Below are positions 56,213 to 64,000 of a stretch of 64,000 nt of DNA, piece after piece (the stretch's first letter is position 1; the number at the start of each line of letters is the position of its first letter). The position numbers and the translations under genes are program-made. The notes beneath the pieces were generated by a model. It had not been told where the DNA came from. It saw nothing but the letters and a program-made list of their open reading frames with translations, and made no database searches. The stretch spans positions 2,232,001-2,296,000 of the forward strand of contig NZ_CP125655.1 of assembly GCF_030053835.1 (NCBI RefSeq), in the 5' to 3' direction. This DNA comes from Cellulomonas sp. ES6. Lineage in GTDB: Bacteria > Actinomycetota > Actinomycetes > Actinomycetales > Cellulomonadaceae.

Positions 56213-57118
56213 TCAGCCCTTGACGGCGCCCTGCGTGACGCCCGCCATCACCCAGCGCTGCGTGAACAGGTACGCGAGGATCGCGGGCGCCATGGCCATG
56301 AGGTAGGACGCGAAGGCCACGTGGTAGTTGTTGCTGAACTGCGTCTGGAACAGGTTCTGCCGCACGGGCAGGGTCTGCAGGTCGGGGTCGGCGATGATCA
56401 GCGACGGCATCATGAAGTCGTTCCAGGCGTACAGGAACGCGAAGATGCCGACGGTCGCGCTCATGGGCGCCAGCAGCGGGAAGACCAGCCGCCAGAACGT
56501 CTGCCACGTGGTCGCGCCGTCCAGGCGGGCGCTCTCCTCGAGCTCGTCGGGGATCGAGCGCAGGAACGCCGTGAACAGCAGGACGCTGAAGCTCAGCTGG
56601 AACATCGTGGCCAGCAGCACGACGCCGAACGGGTTGTCGAGGCCCACGCGCCCGGTGAGCTGGATCTGCGGCAGCGCGACCACCGGGAACGGGATGAACA
56701 TCGCGGCGAGCAGGTAGTAGAAGCAGTACCGGAACAGCCGGCGGTCCCAGTTCCGGACGATGGCGTAGGACGCGAACGCGGCGAGCAGGATCGTCGCGGC
56801 GACGGTGCCGGCGGTGACGAACAGCGAGATGCCGGCGCCGACCGGGAAGTCGGTGAGCTCCCACGCCTGGACGAACCCGTCGGTGCTGAACGGCGACGGC
56901 AGCGAGAACGCCTGGCCGTCGACCGCCTGGCCCTGCGTCTTGAACGCCATCGCCACGGTCACGTACAGCGGCAGCAGCACGGTCACGGCGCACAGCACGA
57001 GCACGACGGTCCCGGACCAGCTCACGCGCTCGGCGCGGTCGCCGCGGGCGGGCCGCCCGCCGGGGGTGGTGCCGGCGGTGGGCGTGCGGCCTCCGGCCGC
57101 CAGGGTCTGCGTCGCCAT
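56213..57118 (-). CDS. Alpha-glucoside ABC permease, MalG type
   Basis: 301 residues with six membrane helices and the EAA loop EESARLDGATTWQTFWRLVFPL near 195. The cytoplasmic N-terminus is Gly/Pro/Arg-rich. It overlaps the MalF-type gene by 4 bp and is 45 bp upstream of the GH13 gene, so uptake and hydrolysis are coupled. No ATPase gene accompanies it. Confidence 0.93.
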   Translation of the reverse strand: MATQTLAAGGRTPTAGTTPGGRPARGDRAERVSWSGTVVLVLCAVTVLLPLYVTVAMAFKTQGQAVDGQAFSLPSPFSTDGFVQAWELTDFPVGAGISLFVTAGTVAATILLAAFASYAIVRNWDRRLFRYCFYYLLAAMFIPFPVVALPQIQLTGRVGLDNPFGVVLLATMFQLSFSVLLFTAFLRSIPDELEESARLDGATTWQTFWRLVFPLLAPMSATVGIFAFLYAWNDFMMPSLIIADPDLQTLPVRQNLFQTQFSNNYHVAFASYLMAMAPAILAYLFTQRWVMAGVTQGAVKG

Positions 57119-58008
57119 CACGAGGCCTTCCGGTTGTTCCGCATCAGCGAGAGCTGCAGGAGGGAGATGAGCACCGCGACGACGAAGAAGATCGTGGCGT
57201 TGGCCATCTGGTAGGCGTAGTCGCCGCCGTTGAAGCCGGCGATGATCGTCATCGCGACGCTGCGGGTGGCCGTGCCCGGCCCGCCGTTGGTGAGGCCGAC
57301 GATGATGTCGTAGGCGTTGAGGAAGCCCTTGAAGCCGAGGATGACGTTGATGACCACGTACCCGGCCACGAGCGGCACCGTGATCCGCAGCAGCTGCTGG
57401 ACCTTGGACGCGCCGTCCAGGTCCGCCGCCTCGTAGACGTCCGACGGCACGGACAGCAGGCCCGCGATGTAGATGAGCATCGTGCCCGGCACCGCCTGCC
57501 AGGCCGTCACCGCGACGATGGCGACCCAGGCGAGGTCGGGGTTCGCCAGCAGGCTCGTCTCCAGCCACGGGATGCCGAGCGCCGAGCCGGCCGCGGGCAG
57601 GGAGTTGGAGAACAGGAAGTTGAAGACGTAGGCGATGATGATCCCGGAGATCACCATCGGGACCACGAACACGGTCCGCAGCGCGGTCCTGAGGCGGATG
57701 CGCGACGTGAGGCCCACCGCCAGCAGGAACGCCACCAGGTTCACCACGACGACCGTCGCGACCGAGAACCCGAACGTGAACAGGTAGCTCTGCACGACGG
57801 CCGGGTCGCTGAACATGGCGATGTAGTTGGTGAGGCCGACGAAGCTCCAGTCGCCGATGCCGATCGAGTCGGTGAAGCTGAAGAAGATGCCGACGACGCC
57901 CGGCACCGTGATCGCGAGCGTGAACAGCACGACCGTCGGCAGCAGGAACAGGTAGTAGATCGGCTCGACGCGGCGGCGGTGCGGCCGGGTGGTGGCGGTG
58001 GCGCTCAT
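57118..58008 (-). CDS. Alpha-glucoside ABC permease, MalF type
   Basis: 296 residues with six membrane helices; EAA loop YEAADLDGASKVQQLLRITV near 215. It overlaps both neighbours by 4 bp. It forms the channel with the MalG-type protein. Confidence 0.93.
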   Translation of the reverse strand: MSATATTRPHRRRVEPIYYLFLLPTVVLFTLAITVPGVVGIFFSFTDSIGIGDWSFVGLTNYIAMFSDPAVVQSYLFTFGFSVATVVVVNLVAFLLAVGLTSRIRLRTALRTVFVVPMVISGIIIAYVFNFLFSNSLPAAGSALGIPWLETSLLANPDLAWVAIVAVTAWQAVPGTMLIYIAGLLSVPSDVYEAADLDGASKVQQLLRITVPLVAGYVVINVILGFKGFLNAYDIIVGLTNGGPGTATRSVAMTIIAGFNGGDYAYQMANATIFFVVAVLISLLQLSLMRNNRKAS

Positions 58009-59327
58009 CGCGAGGACTCCTTCGTCTCGGCGGCCGGCGCGGGCTGGCGGAACGCGAGGCGCGCCCAGTCCGCGTCGAGCGTGCGCAGCGTGGCGGCGGT
58101 GTCCTGGCCGAGGATCATCGCCTGGGCGTAGCTGTTGACCGGGATGGTCTTGGGGATGAGCACGGACGGCCCCTGGTACACCCGGCCCGTCTCGTAGTAC
58201 TCGGCCATGCCGGCGACCCGCGGGTCCTCGACCGGCGCGGCGTCGGTGGTCGGCGCGAAGCCGAGCTGGGACGCGTTGTACGCCTCGACGACCTCCGGCT
58301 GGAACAGGTACTCCAGGAAGTCGCGCGCGGCCTCCGGGTGCTCCGCCTCGACGGGGATCCAGGCCGCGAGGTCCATGTTGACCCGCACCTTCAGGTCGTC
58401 CGGGTCGTCGGTCATCGGCAGCGGGAACGTGCCGAGGTCGAGGTCCGGGTCCGTCTTCGCGATCTCGCTGAACGCCCACGGCCCCTGCAGGTACATCGCC
58501 GCCTGGCCGGTGGCGAACGCGAGGTTCCCGTCGCCGTACGCGCGGCTCGCCGCGTCGGGGTTGCTGTAGGGCAGCAGCTCGGCGACCTGCTCCAGCGGCG
58601 GGGCGAAGTCCTGCGAGAACGACGCCGGCGAGCCGGGGCCGACGTCGGTGCCCTGCGCCGCGAGGTCCTCGAAGAACCCGATGACGTCGAGCTGCCCGCC
58701 CACCGCGTAGTCGAACCAGCCCTGCGCGACGGTCCAGTCGTCCTTGAACGTCCCGTAGATCGGCGTGACCCCGGCGTCCTGGAACGTCGCGCAGGCCTCG
58801 AGCAGCTCGCTCCAGGTCTGCGGGACCTCGACGCCGTGCTCCGCGAAGAGCTGCTTGTTGTAGATGACCGACGCCGCCATGACCGAGTACGGCAGCGCGC
58901 TGACCCGGCCCGGGTAGGAGCCGTACTGGTCCATGAGCGGCTGCAGGTCCTCGCGGATGCGCCCGGCCGCCTCGGTGTCCGACAGGTCGCTGAGCGCCCC
59001 GCGCTGCACGAACCGGGACGTCTCCATGTTGTAGTTCGACAGGGCGATGTCGGGCGGGTTGCCCCGGACGAAGCTCGCGGACACCACGTCGACCCCGGAG
59101 GTGTCGAGCTCGATCCGGACGTCGTCCTGGGAGGCGTTGTACTCGTCGACCAGCTCGGTCATGAAGCCGATCGCCTCGCGCTTGCTGAACGCGAACCGCA
59201 CCTCCTCGCGGCCGTCGCCGGCGCAGCCCGCCAGGGCCAGCGTCCCGCCGGCCACGGCCACCAGCGTCGCCGCCAGCACGCGTCGCCGTCGCGGTGCGCG
59301 TCGTGCTCGTCGTGAGATCTCGGACAC
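58005..59327 (-). CDS. Alpha-glucoside-binding lipoprotein
   Basis: 440 residues from GTG at 59327. An Arg-rich head (SRRARRAPRRRR) and a hydrophobic stretch end in lipobox LALAGC near residue 34. The body is a family 1 solute-binding protein (FAFSKREAIGFMTELVDEYN at the start, VIYNKQLFAEHG near 130). It is the first gene of the operon and delivers oligosaccharides to the permeases. The GH13 gene points to alpha-glucosides as ligand, by inference. Confidence 0.92.
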   Translation of the reverse strand: MSEISRRARRAPRRRRVLAATLVAVAGGTLALAGCAGDGREEVRFAFSKREAIGFMTELVDEYNASQDDVRIELDTSGVDVVSASFVRGNPPDIALSNYNMETSRFVQRGALSDLSDTEAAGRIREDLQPLMDQYGSYPGRVSALPYSVMAASVIYNKQLFAEHGVEVPQTWSELLEACATFQDAGVTPIYGTFKDDWTVAQGWFDYAVGGQLDVIGFFEDLAAQGTDVGPGSPASFSQDFAPPLEQVAELLPYSNPDAASRAYGDGNLAFATGQAAMYLQGPWAFSEIAKTDPDLDLGTFPLPMTDDPDDLKVRVNMDLAAWIPVEAEHPEAARDFLEYLFQPEVVEAYNASQLGFAPTTDAAPVEDPRVAGMAEYYETGRVYQGPSVLIPKTIPVNSYAQAMILGQDTAATLRTLDADWARLAFRQPAPAAETKESSR

Positions 59328-59377
59328 CCTCGTCCCCCTCGTCGCGGACACCGGTCGGAGCACGTCATCGTGCACCG

Positions 59378-59405
59378 AGTAGATCTACTTGCCGAATCAA
59401 ATCGG
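59378..59405. promoter_or_regulatory. Candidate ROK operators between divergent genes
   Basis: AGTAGATCTACT (59378-59389) is a perfect 12-bp palindrome, and CCGA-N6-TCGG follows at 59392-59405. The region is AT-rich for this genome and lies between the lipoprotein and ROK gene starts. Confidence 0.55.
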
Positions 59406-59447
59406 TTCCGGCAGTGTGGCACCCCTCAGGAAGGACGGTCAAGACCC

Positions 59448-60671
59448 GTGACGACGACGCACGCCGGCCCGCCGGCCCCGCCCCGCGCACCCGCGCGGCC
59501 GGCCAGCCTGGACGCCGTGCTCGGCTACGCGTGGGACGCCGGCGAGCTCACCGCGAGCGACGCGCTCGCCGCGACCGGGCTGACCCGCTCCACCACCATC
59601 GAGGCGCTCGACGCCCTCACCGCCCTGGGCCTGCTGCGCGAGCTGCCCAACGCCCGCCAGGCCGGGACCTACCGCAAGGGCCGGCCCGCCCGGCGCTTCG
59701 AGCTGCGGGCCGACGGCGCGGTGCTCGTCGGCGTCGACAGCGGCCAGGTGCACGTGACGGCCACCGTGACCGACCTGCGCTCCCGGCCGCTCGGGACGGC
59801 GCGCGCCGTGCTGGACCCCGAGGACGACGCGGCGACCCGCCGGGCCGCGGTGCTCGGGACCGTCGACGACGCCCTCGACGCCGCCGGCCGGTCGCGCGCC
59901 GACGTGCTCGCGCTGTGCGCCGGGGTCCCCGCGCCCGTCAACACCCGCGGCGAGTCGCCCCGGCACCCCGACGGGTTCTGGGACCGCATGAACCCCGGGC
60001 TGCAGGACGCGTTCGCCGCGTGGGCGCCGCTCGTGCGGATCGAGAACGACGCCTCGCTCGCCGCCGTGGCGGAGGGCGCCGTGGGCGCCGCGTCCGGCAG
60101 CCGCAACTACGTCGCGCTGCTCGCGGGCGGCCGGCTCGGCGCCGGCGTCGTGGTCGACGGCCGGGTGCTGCACGGCGCGCACGGCGGCGTCGGGGAGATG
60201 GTGGCGTTCGACCTCGTCGAGGGCGTGGGCGCGGCGTCGGGCCTCGGCGCCCGCGCGGCGGAGTGGGCGGCGGAGGCGGTCGCCCGCGGGGAGGCCGACC
60301 CCCGCGGGGCGCTCGCCGCCCTCGCGCCCGGGGAGCTCGACGGCCAGCGGGTGCTCGAGCTCGCCGCCGCGGGGGACCCCGACGCCCTGCGCGTGGTGCA
60401 GCGGGTCGGGGGGATGCTCGCGCGGGTCGTCAACGTGCTGGCCAGCATGTTCGACCCGGAGCGCATCGTGGTGTCGGGGGCCGTGTCCGGCGGGGTGCAG
60501 CAGGTCGTCGAGGCCGCGCGCGCGGCGCTCCCCACCGGGCGGCACCTGCCCGCGCCCGTGCTCGCGATCTCCCCGCTCGGGGCCGACGTCGTGGTCACCG
60601 GCGCGGTCGCCGAGGCCGCCGCCGCCGCGCGGCGGCACGTGCTCGACCTGTGGGGGACGCGCACCGGCTGA
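59448..60671 (+). CDS. ROK-family transcriptional repressor
   Basis: 407 residues. The N-terminal HTH (ELTASDALAATGLTRSTTIEALDALTALGLL) is followed by an ROK domain with LVGVDSGQVHVTAT near 100 and GRLGAGVVVDGRVLHGAHGGVGE near 230. It lacks the usual CxCGxxGC zinc motif after the HG-GxGE segment. It probably represses the divergent alpha-glucoside operon and responds to a sugar. GTG at 59448 is chosen over a longer frame that overlaps the operator region. Confidence 0.9.
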   Translation: MTTTHAGPPAPPRAPARPASLDAVLGYAWDAGELTASDALAATGLTRSTTIEALDALTALGLLRELPNARQAGTYRKGRPARRFELRADGAVLVGVDSGQVHVTATVTDLRSRPLGTARAVLDPEDDAATRRAAVLGTVDDALDAAGRSRADVLALCAGVPAPVNTRGESPRHPDGFWDRMNPGLQDAFAAWAPLVRIENDASLAAVAEGAVGAASGSRNYVALLAGGRLGAGVVVDGRVLHGAHGGVGEMVAFDLVEGVGAASGLGARAAEWAAEAVARGEADPRGALAALAPGELDGQRVLELAAAGDPDALRVVQRVGGMLARVVNVLASMFDPERIVVSGAVSGGVQQVVEAARAALPTGRHLPAPVLAISPLGADVVVTGAVAEAAAAARRHVLDLWGTRTG

Positions 60672-60675
60672 GCCG

Positions 60676-61305
60676 TCAGTCCGGCGGCAGGTGCTCGCGC
60701 GCCCACAGCGCGGCGCTCGTGCGGTCCTGCACCTCCAGCGCGCGGAACACGTGCCCGACGTGCACCTTGACCGTCCGCTCCGCGATGCCGAGCTCCCGGG
60801 CGATCTGCTTGTTCGCCAGCCCCCGCGCCAGGAGCCGGAGCACGTCCCGCTCGCGGGCGCTCAGGCGGTCCGCCGGCCGCGGGGTCGCCGACGGCAGCAG
60901 CGCACCCGCCACGCGCGGGTCCAGCGGCGCGTACCCCCGGGCGGCGGCGCGCACCGCGGCCAGCAGCTCGGCCGGCTCGCAGTCCTTGAGCAGGTAGCCG
61001 ACGGCGCCCGCCTCGAGCGCCGCGGCCACCCGCTCCTGGTCGGAGAACGAGGTCAGCACCACCACCCGCGTGCCCGGGCGCCGGGCGAGCGCCTCCCGCG
61101 TCGCGGTCACACCGTCCGTGCCGGGCATCGACAGGTCCATGAGCACCACGTCGGGGGCCAGCTCCGCCACGAGCTCCACCGCCGCCGCGCCGTCCGCCGC
61201 CTGACCCACCACCTCCAGGTCCGGGGCCGCGTCGACCAGGCCCGCCAGGCCGGTGCGCACCAGGTGGTGGTCGTCGGCCAGCACCACCCGGACCGGCGCC
61301 GTCAC
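60676..61305 (-). CDS. NarL/FixJ-type response regulator
   Basis: 209 residues. Receiver domain with the phospho-Asp in VVLMDLSMPG near residue 57 and acidic pair ADDHHLVR near 12; C-terminal LuxR HTH RLSARERDVLRLLARGLANKQIAREL. It overlaps the kinase gene by 4 bp. It acts as the output of the sensor kinase. Confidence 0.93.
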   Translation of the reverse strand: MTAPVRVVLADDHHLVRTGLAGLVDAAPDLEVVGQAADGAAAVELVAELAPDVVLMDLSMPGTDGVTATREALARRPGTRVVVLTSFSDQERVAAALEAGAVGYLLKDCEPAELLAAVRAAARGYAPLDPRVAGALLPSATPRPADRLSARERDVLRLLARGLANKQIARELGIAERTVKVHVGHVFRALEVQDRTSAALWAREHLPPD

Positions 61306-62717
61306 GACGACGCCCCCGGGACCGCCGGCGCGCCCGCCGGGGCGTCGGCGTCCGCCACCAGGCGCCACCGCGTGCCGGCGCCCGCGCGCGACGTGACCTC
61401 CAGGTCCGCGCCCGCCGCCGCGGCGAGGTCCCCCAGCACGCGCAGCCCGAAGTGCCCCGGCGCCGGGTCCGCGAGCGCCGCCGCGACGTCGAACCCGGCG
61501 CCGTCGTCCTCGACCTCCAGCACGACGCGGTCCCCGTCGCGCGCGACCCGTACCCGCACCTCGGCCGAGCCGGAGTGCGCGACCGCGTTCCGGACGGTCT
61601 CCTGCGCCACCCGGTACAGCAGCTCGCGCGTCCCGTCCCCGAGCCCCGCGACCGCCGCCTCCGGCGCGTCCACCACCACGCGCACGCCGCGCGACGCGAG
61701 GCCGCCGGCCAGGTCCGCGAGCGCCGCGCCGAGCCCCGCGCTGCGCAGCGAGGGCGGGTAGATCTCCACCAGCAGCGACCGCAGGCCGCGGATGCTCGTG
61801 CGCACGGTCGCGCTCGCCGCCCGCACGTCCTGGGCCACGACGTGCGCACCGGCCGCGTCCGCCCGGTCGGCGGCACCCGCGAGCGCGAACGACGACGCCG
61901 CGAGCTCCTGCACCACGCCGTCGTGCAGGGTCGCCGCGATCCGCCGCCGCTCCGCGTCCGAGGCGTCGACCGCCTGCCGCAGCAGCTCCTCGCGCTGACC
62001 CTGCCCGCGCCGCAACCGGTCCAGCAGCGCCCACAGCACCGGCAGCAGCAGCGCGACCAGCAGCAGCAGGCTCGTCAGCGTGATGCCCGCGAACCCGCGC
62101 CACACCGCGCCGGCCCGCTCCGTCACCACGTCGTACCGGCTGTACGTCTCGAACAGCAGCACCGTGCCGTCGGGCGTCCACACCGGGCGGTAGACCTCCA
62201 GCAGCTGGTCCTCGTCGCGCTCGTACCGGTTCTCCGGCTCGTCGAGGTCGCTGATCTCCGCCTGGGTCGCCGGGTCGCGCAGCACCGCCTGCTCCTCGTC
62301 GCCCAGCGGGAACCGCTGCCCGACCAGCCGGGGCTCGTCCGAGTACACGATGCGGCCGTCGGCGTCCCAGAGCTTCACGCGCACGACGGCCGTGCCGAGC
62401 ACGCGCTCCCGGACCACCGCGTCGAGCGACGCGAGCGCCTCCGGGTCGCCCGCCGTGAGCCCGTCCTCGAGGGCCGGCTGCACGACCGCGTCCGCGAGCA
62501 GGTCCGTGCTGCGTGCGGCGTCGTTGACGGACTCCTGCTCCGCGATCCGGCGGCTCGCGGCGAGCCCCAGCACCGCGACCAGCGCGAGCACCAGCACCGC
62601 CGCCGCGCCGACCTGCGTGAACACGCGCCACGGGGTCAGCGGGCGCTGGGCCGCCGCCGCGGTGCGGCCCCTGCTGAGGACGACGCGGCCGTCGTCCGGA
62701 CCCGGCGCGGTGGGCAC
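61302..62717 (-). CDS. Sensor histidine kinase, HisKA_3 type
   Basis: About 470 residues from GTG at 62717. TAGGGT lies seven bases upstream, so the mRNA is probably leaderless; GTG at 62726 is an alternative. Two membrane helices (about 35-60 and 205-230) enclose a 145-residue extracellular sensor with no recognised fold. RRRIAATLHDGVVQEL carries the phospho-acceptor His, and EDDGAGFD and VRNAVAHSG are the HATPase boxes. Confidence 0.9.
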   Translation of the reverse strand: MPTAPGPDDGRVVLSRGRTAAAAQRPLTPWRVFTQVGAAAVLVLALVAVLGLAASRRIAEQESVNDAARSTDLLADAVVQPALEDGLTAGDPEALASLDAVVRERVLGTAVVRVKLWDADGRIVYSDEPRLVGQRFPLGDEEQAVLRDPATQAEISDLDEPENRYERDEDQLLEVYRPVWTPDGTVLLFETYSRYDVVTERAGAVWRGFAGITLTSLLLLVALLLPVLWALLDRLRRGQGQREELLRQAVDASDAERRRIAATLHDGVVQELAASSFALAGAADRADAAGAHVVAQDVRAASATVRTSIRGLRSLLVEIYPPSLRSAGLGAALADLAGGLASRGVRVVVDAPEAAVAGLGDGTRELLYRVAQETVRNAVAHSGSAEVRVRVARDGDRVVLEVEDDGAGFDVAAALADPAPGHFGLRVLGDLAAAAGADLEVTSRAGAGTRWRLVADADAPAGAPAVPGASS

Positions 62718-62802
62718 AGGCGCCACCCTACGGTCGGGCCCGGACGGCGGGGAGGGTGCCGGGGCGGGTGAAGCCGCGGCGGCACGGGAGCGCACGGCCG
62801 GG

Positions 62803-63366
62803 TCAGTCGTCGGAGCCGTGGCCGCCGGAGCCGTGGTCGTCGGCGCCCCGGTCGTCCGAGCCGTGGCCGCCGTCGTCGTCACCCCCGCGGTCGTCCGAGC
62901 CGTGACCGCCGTCGTCGTCGCCGGCGTCGTCGGTCCCGCCGCCGTGGTGGCCGGAGTCGTCGGGCACGGCGGGGGCCGCGGGCGCGGCAGGGGCCGCCGG
63001 GGCGGCGCCGTTCTCCCGGCGGTCGTCGCCGGCTTCGGTGCGGTCGTCCCGGTCGACGCGACCGCCGTGGTCGTCCCCGGGCTCGGTGCGGTCGTCCCGG
63101 TCGACGCGACCGCCGTGGTCGTCCGGCACCGCGGAGGGCGAGGCCGAGGGCGCGGTGGGCGAGGCGGACGGCTCGGCGTCCCGGTCGTCTCCCGGCTCCG
63201 TGCGGTCGTCGCGGTCGGTGCGGCCGCCGTGGTCGTCGAGGACGGGCGCCTGCGTCGGCACCGTCACCGGCACCTCGCGGCTCAGGCTGGGGTTGGCGGC
63301 GAGCCCGATGACCGCCGGGGCGATCGCGACGGCCGCGGCGGTGGTGAAGACGAGCGTGCGCTTCAT
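62803..63366 (-). CDS. Secreted His/Asp-rich repeat protein
   Basis: 187 residues. A signal peptide (KRTLVFTTAAAVAIAPAVIG) precedes a low-complexity body with repeats of DDHGGRVDRDDRTEPG and, near the C-terminus, DDDGGHGSDDRG. Many His and Asp residues suggest metal binding outside the cell. The DNA carries near-identical repeats around 63050-63125. AGGAG precedes the ATG. It is immediately upstream of the sensor kinase gene on the same strand. No known family is recognised. Confidence 0.8.
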   Translation of the reverse strand: MKRTLVFTTAAAVAIAPAVIGLAANPSLSREVPVTVPTQAPVLDDHGGRTDRDDRTEPGDDRDAEPSASPTAPSASPSAVPDDHGGRVDRDDRTEPGDDHGGRVDRDDRTEAGDDRRENGAAPAAPAAPAAPAVPDDSGHHGGGTDDAGDDDGGHGSDDRGGDDDGGHGSDDRGADDHGSGGHGSDD

Positions 63367-63442
63367 GACGAGCTCCTGACGGGGGTGCGGATCTGACCCG
63401 TCCTTTGTCCCGCGCCGCCGGTCGGCACCACCATCGGACGTT

Positions 63443-63454
63443 GGTACTAGTACC
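63443..63454. promoter_or_regulatory. Perfect 12-bp palindrome
   Basis: GGTACTAGTACC overlaps the stop codon of the XRE gene and lies about 80 bp upstream of the His/Asp-rich gene. It could be an operator of that gene. Confidence 0.35.
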
Positions 63455-64000
63455 CCGCCGGGGACGCCGCCTGCGCGCCGAGCACGGCCAGCAGCCGCAG
63501 CTTGTCGTGGCTCTCCGACCCGGGCGCCGCCGTGTACACCAGCAGCGCGTGGGAGCCGGCCGGGTCGACGAGCGTCTGGCACGTGAGGTCCAGCGCGCCG
63601 ACCTGGGGGTGGACGAAGTGCTTGACCTCCTGGGGCCGCAGGCCCACCTCGTGGCGGTCCCACACCTCCCGGAACTCGGCGCTCCGCTCGAGCAGCAGCG
63701 AGGCGAGCTCGGCCGCCCGCGACCGGGGCCCGCGGCGACCCACCACCTCCCGGAGGCCGGACGCGTACAGCCGGGACATGGAGTCGTGGTCCTCCGGCGC
63801 GTACAGCCGCCGGCACTCCGGGTCGGTGAACCAGCGGTAGCCGAGGCTGCGCGCCGGGCCCGTGCGGCGCGTGGCGTCCCCCGTCAGCGCCACGGCGAGC
63901 GGGGTCTGCCGCAGCGTCTCCCCGAGCTCGGTCACCACCTCCGCGGGCGTGTCGCCCAGCCGGTCGAGGATCCGCAGCATGCCGGGGCTCACGTGGTCAC
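63447..64000 (-). CDS. XRE-family regulator, C-terminal MmyB-like ligand domain (partial)
   Basis: About 184 residues are visible; the N-terminal HTH lies beyond the window edge, since the frame stays open at 64000. The segment SPGMLRILDRLGDTPAEVV and then TPLAVALTGDAT match the MmyB-like ligand-binding domain of actinobacterial XRE regulators. DHVSPG at the edge is the usual link between the HTH and this domain. A start at 63992 is possible but would remove the HTH. Confidence 0.85.
   Translation of the reverse strand, partial: DHVSPGMLRILDRLGDTPAEVVTELGETLRQTPLAVALTGDATRRTGPARSLGYRWFTDPECRRLYAPEDHDSMSRLYASGLREVVGRRGPRSRAAELASLLLERSAEFREVWDRHEVGLRPQEVKHFVHPQVGALDLTCQTLVDPAGSHALLVYTAAPGSESHDKLRLLAVLGAQAASPAGY

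Overview
The window is very GC-rich (third codon positions almost always G or C), uses many GTG starts and 4-bp ATGA/GTGA gene overlaps, and several genes have a TAnnnT box 6-7 nt upstream of the start codon, as in leaderless transcripts. Together with the S-box upstream of metF, the tandem glycine riboswitch, a CIRCE-controlled Hsp20 and an LAxTG-type sortase substrate, this points to an actinobacterial chromosome, most likely Micrococcales close to Cellulomonas. That placement is inference; there is no rRNA in the window. I saw no tRNA, rRNA, CRISPR array or intact insertion sequence.

Layout. 1-11.4 kb: a nine-gene minus-strand catabolic operon (oxidoreductase, ABC solute-binding protein, two permeases, NAD-epimerase-like protein, DapA-family protein, D-2-hydroxyacid dehydrogenase, HpaI aldolase, partial ceramidase-like hydrolase), followed by an IclR regulator and a divergent oxidoreductase. 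Four TTCGG-N5-CCGAA-type sites lie around these genes. 11.4-13.6 kb: a Tat-exported beta-helix protein. 13.8-17.4 kb: S-box, metF and metE. 17.4-22.0 kb: Hsp20 with CIRCE, a NUDIX hydrolase, a two-gene nucleotidyltransferase module, a YeiH-type exporter with divergent LysR, and a solo LuxR-type HTH protein. 22.3-28.8 kb: gcvP-gcvT-gcvH behind a tandem glycine riboswitch, then a malate/lactate dehydrogenase fused to an ACT-like domain. 28.8-38.9 kb: housekeeping and regulatory genes (aminotransferase, phosphatase, ArsR with a cation transporter, NmrA-like protein, map, TetR with its hydrolase, GNATs, an F420-type oxidoreductase). 38.9-43.7 kb: an orphan winged-helix protein, an LAATG-anchored surface protein, a GH114-like lipoprotein and an FBP-type zinc-finger protein. 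43.7-50.3 kb: a luciferase-like monooxygenase, a RibD-like reductase, a DUF1206 membrane protein, two 104-bp repeat elements, and the anaerobic ribonucleotide reductase nrdD-nrdG with two NrdR boxes. 50.7-54.4 kb: a GT2 glycosyltransferase, an epimerase, and mgtE with a long leader holding a small ORF. 54.5-60.7 kb: an alpha-glucoside uptake and hydrolysis operon with a divergent ROK repressor. 60.7-64 kb: a NarL-type two-component system, a secreted His/Asp-rich protein, and the C-terminal part of an XRE-family regulator.

How the genes work together. Both ABC loci lack an ATPase gene, so they probably share an MsiK-type ATPase encoded elsewhere. One-carbon metabolism is concentrated here: MetF and MetE under SAM control, the glycine cleavage system under glycine control. 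The least explained items are the stranded IclR-type operators, the dehydrogenase-ACT fusion, the nucleotidyltransferase pair, the shared 7-bp-repeat motif around the orphan winged-helix gene, the 104-bp repeats with inverted ends, the compact three-way inverted repeat at 37.9 kb, the mgtE leader and the His/Asp-rich secreted protein beside a sensor kinase.
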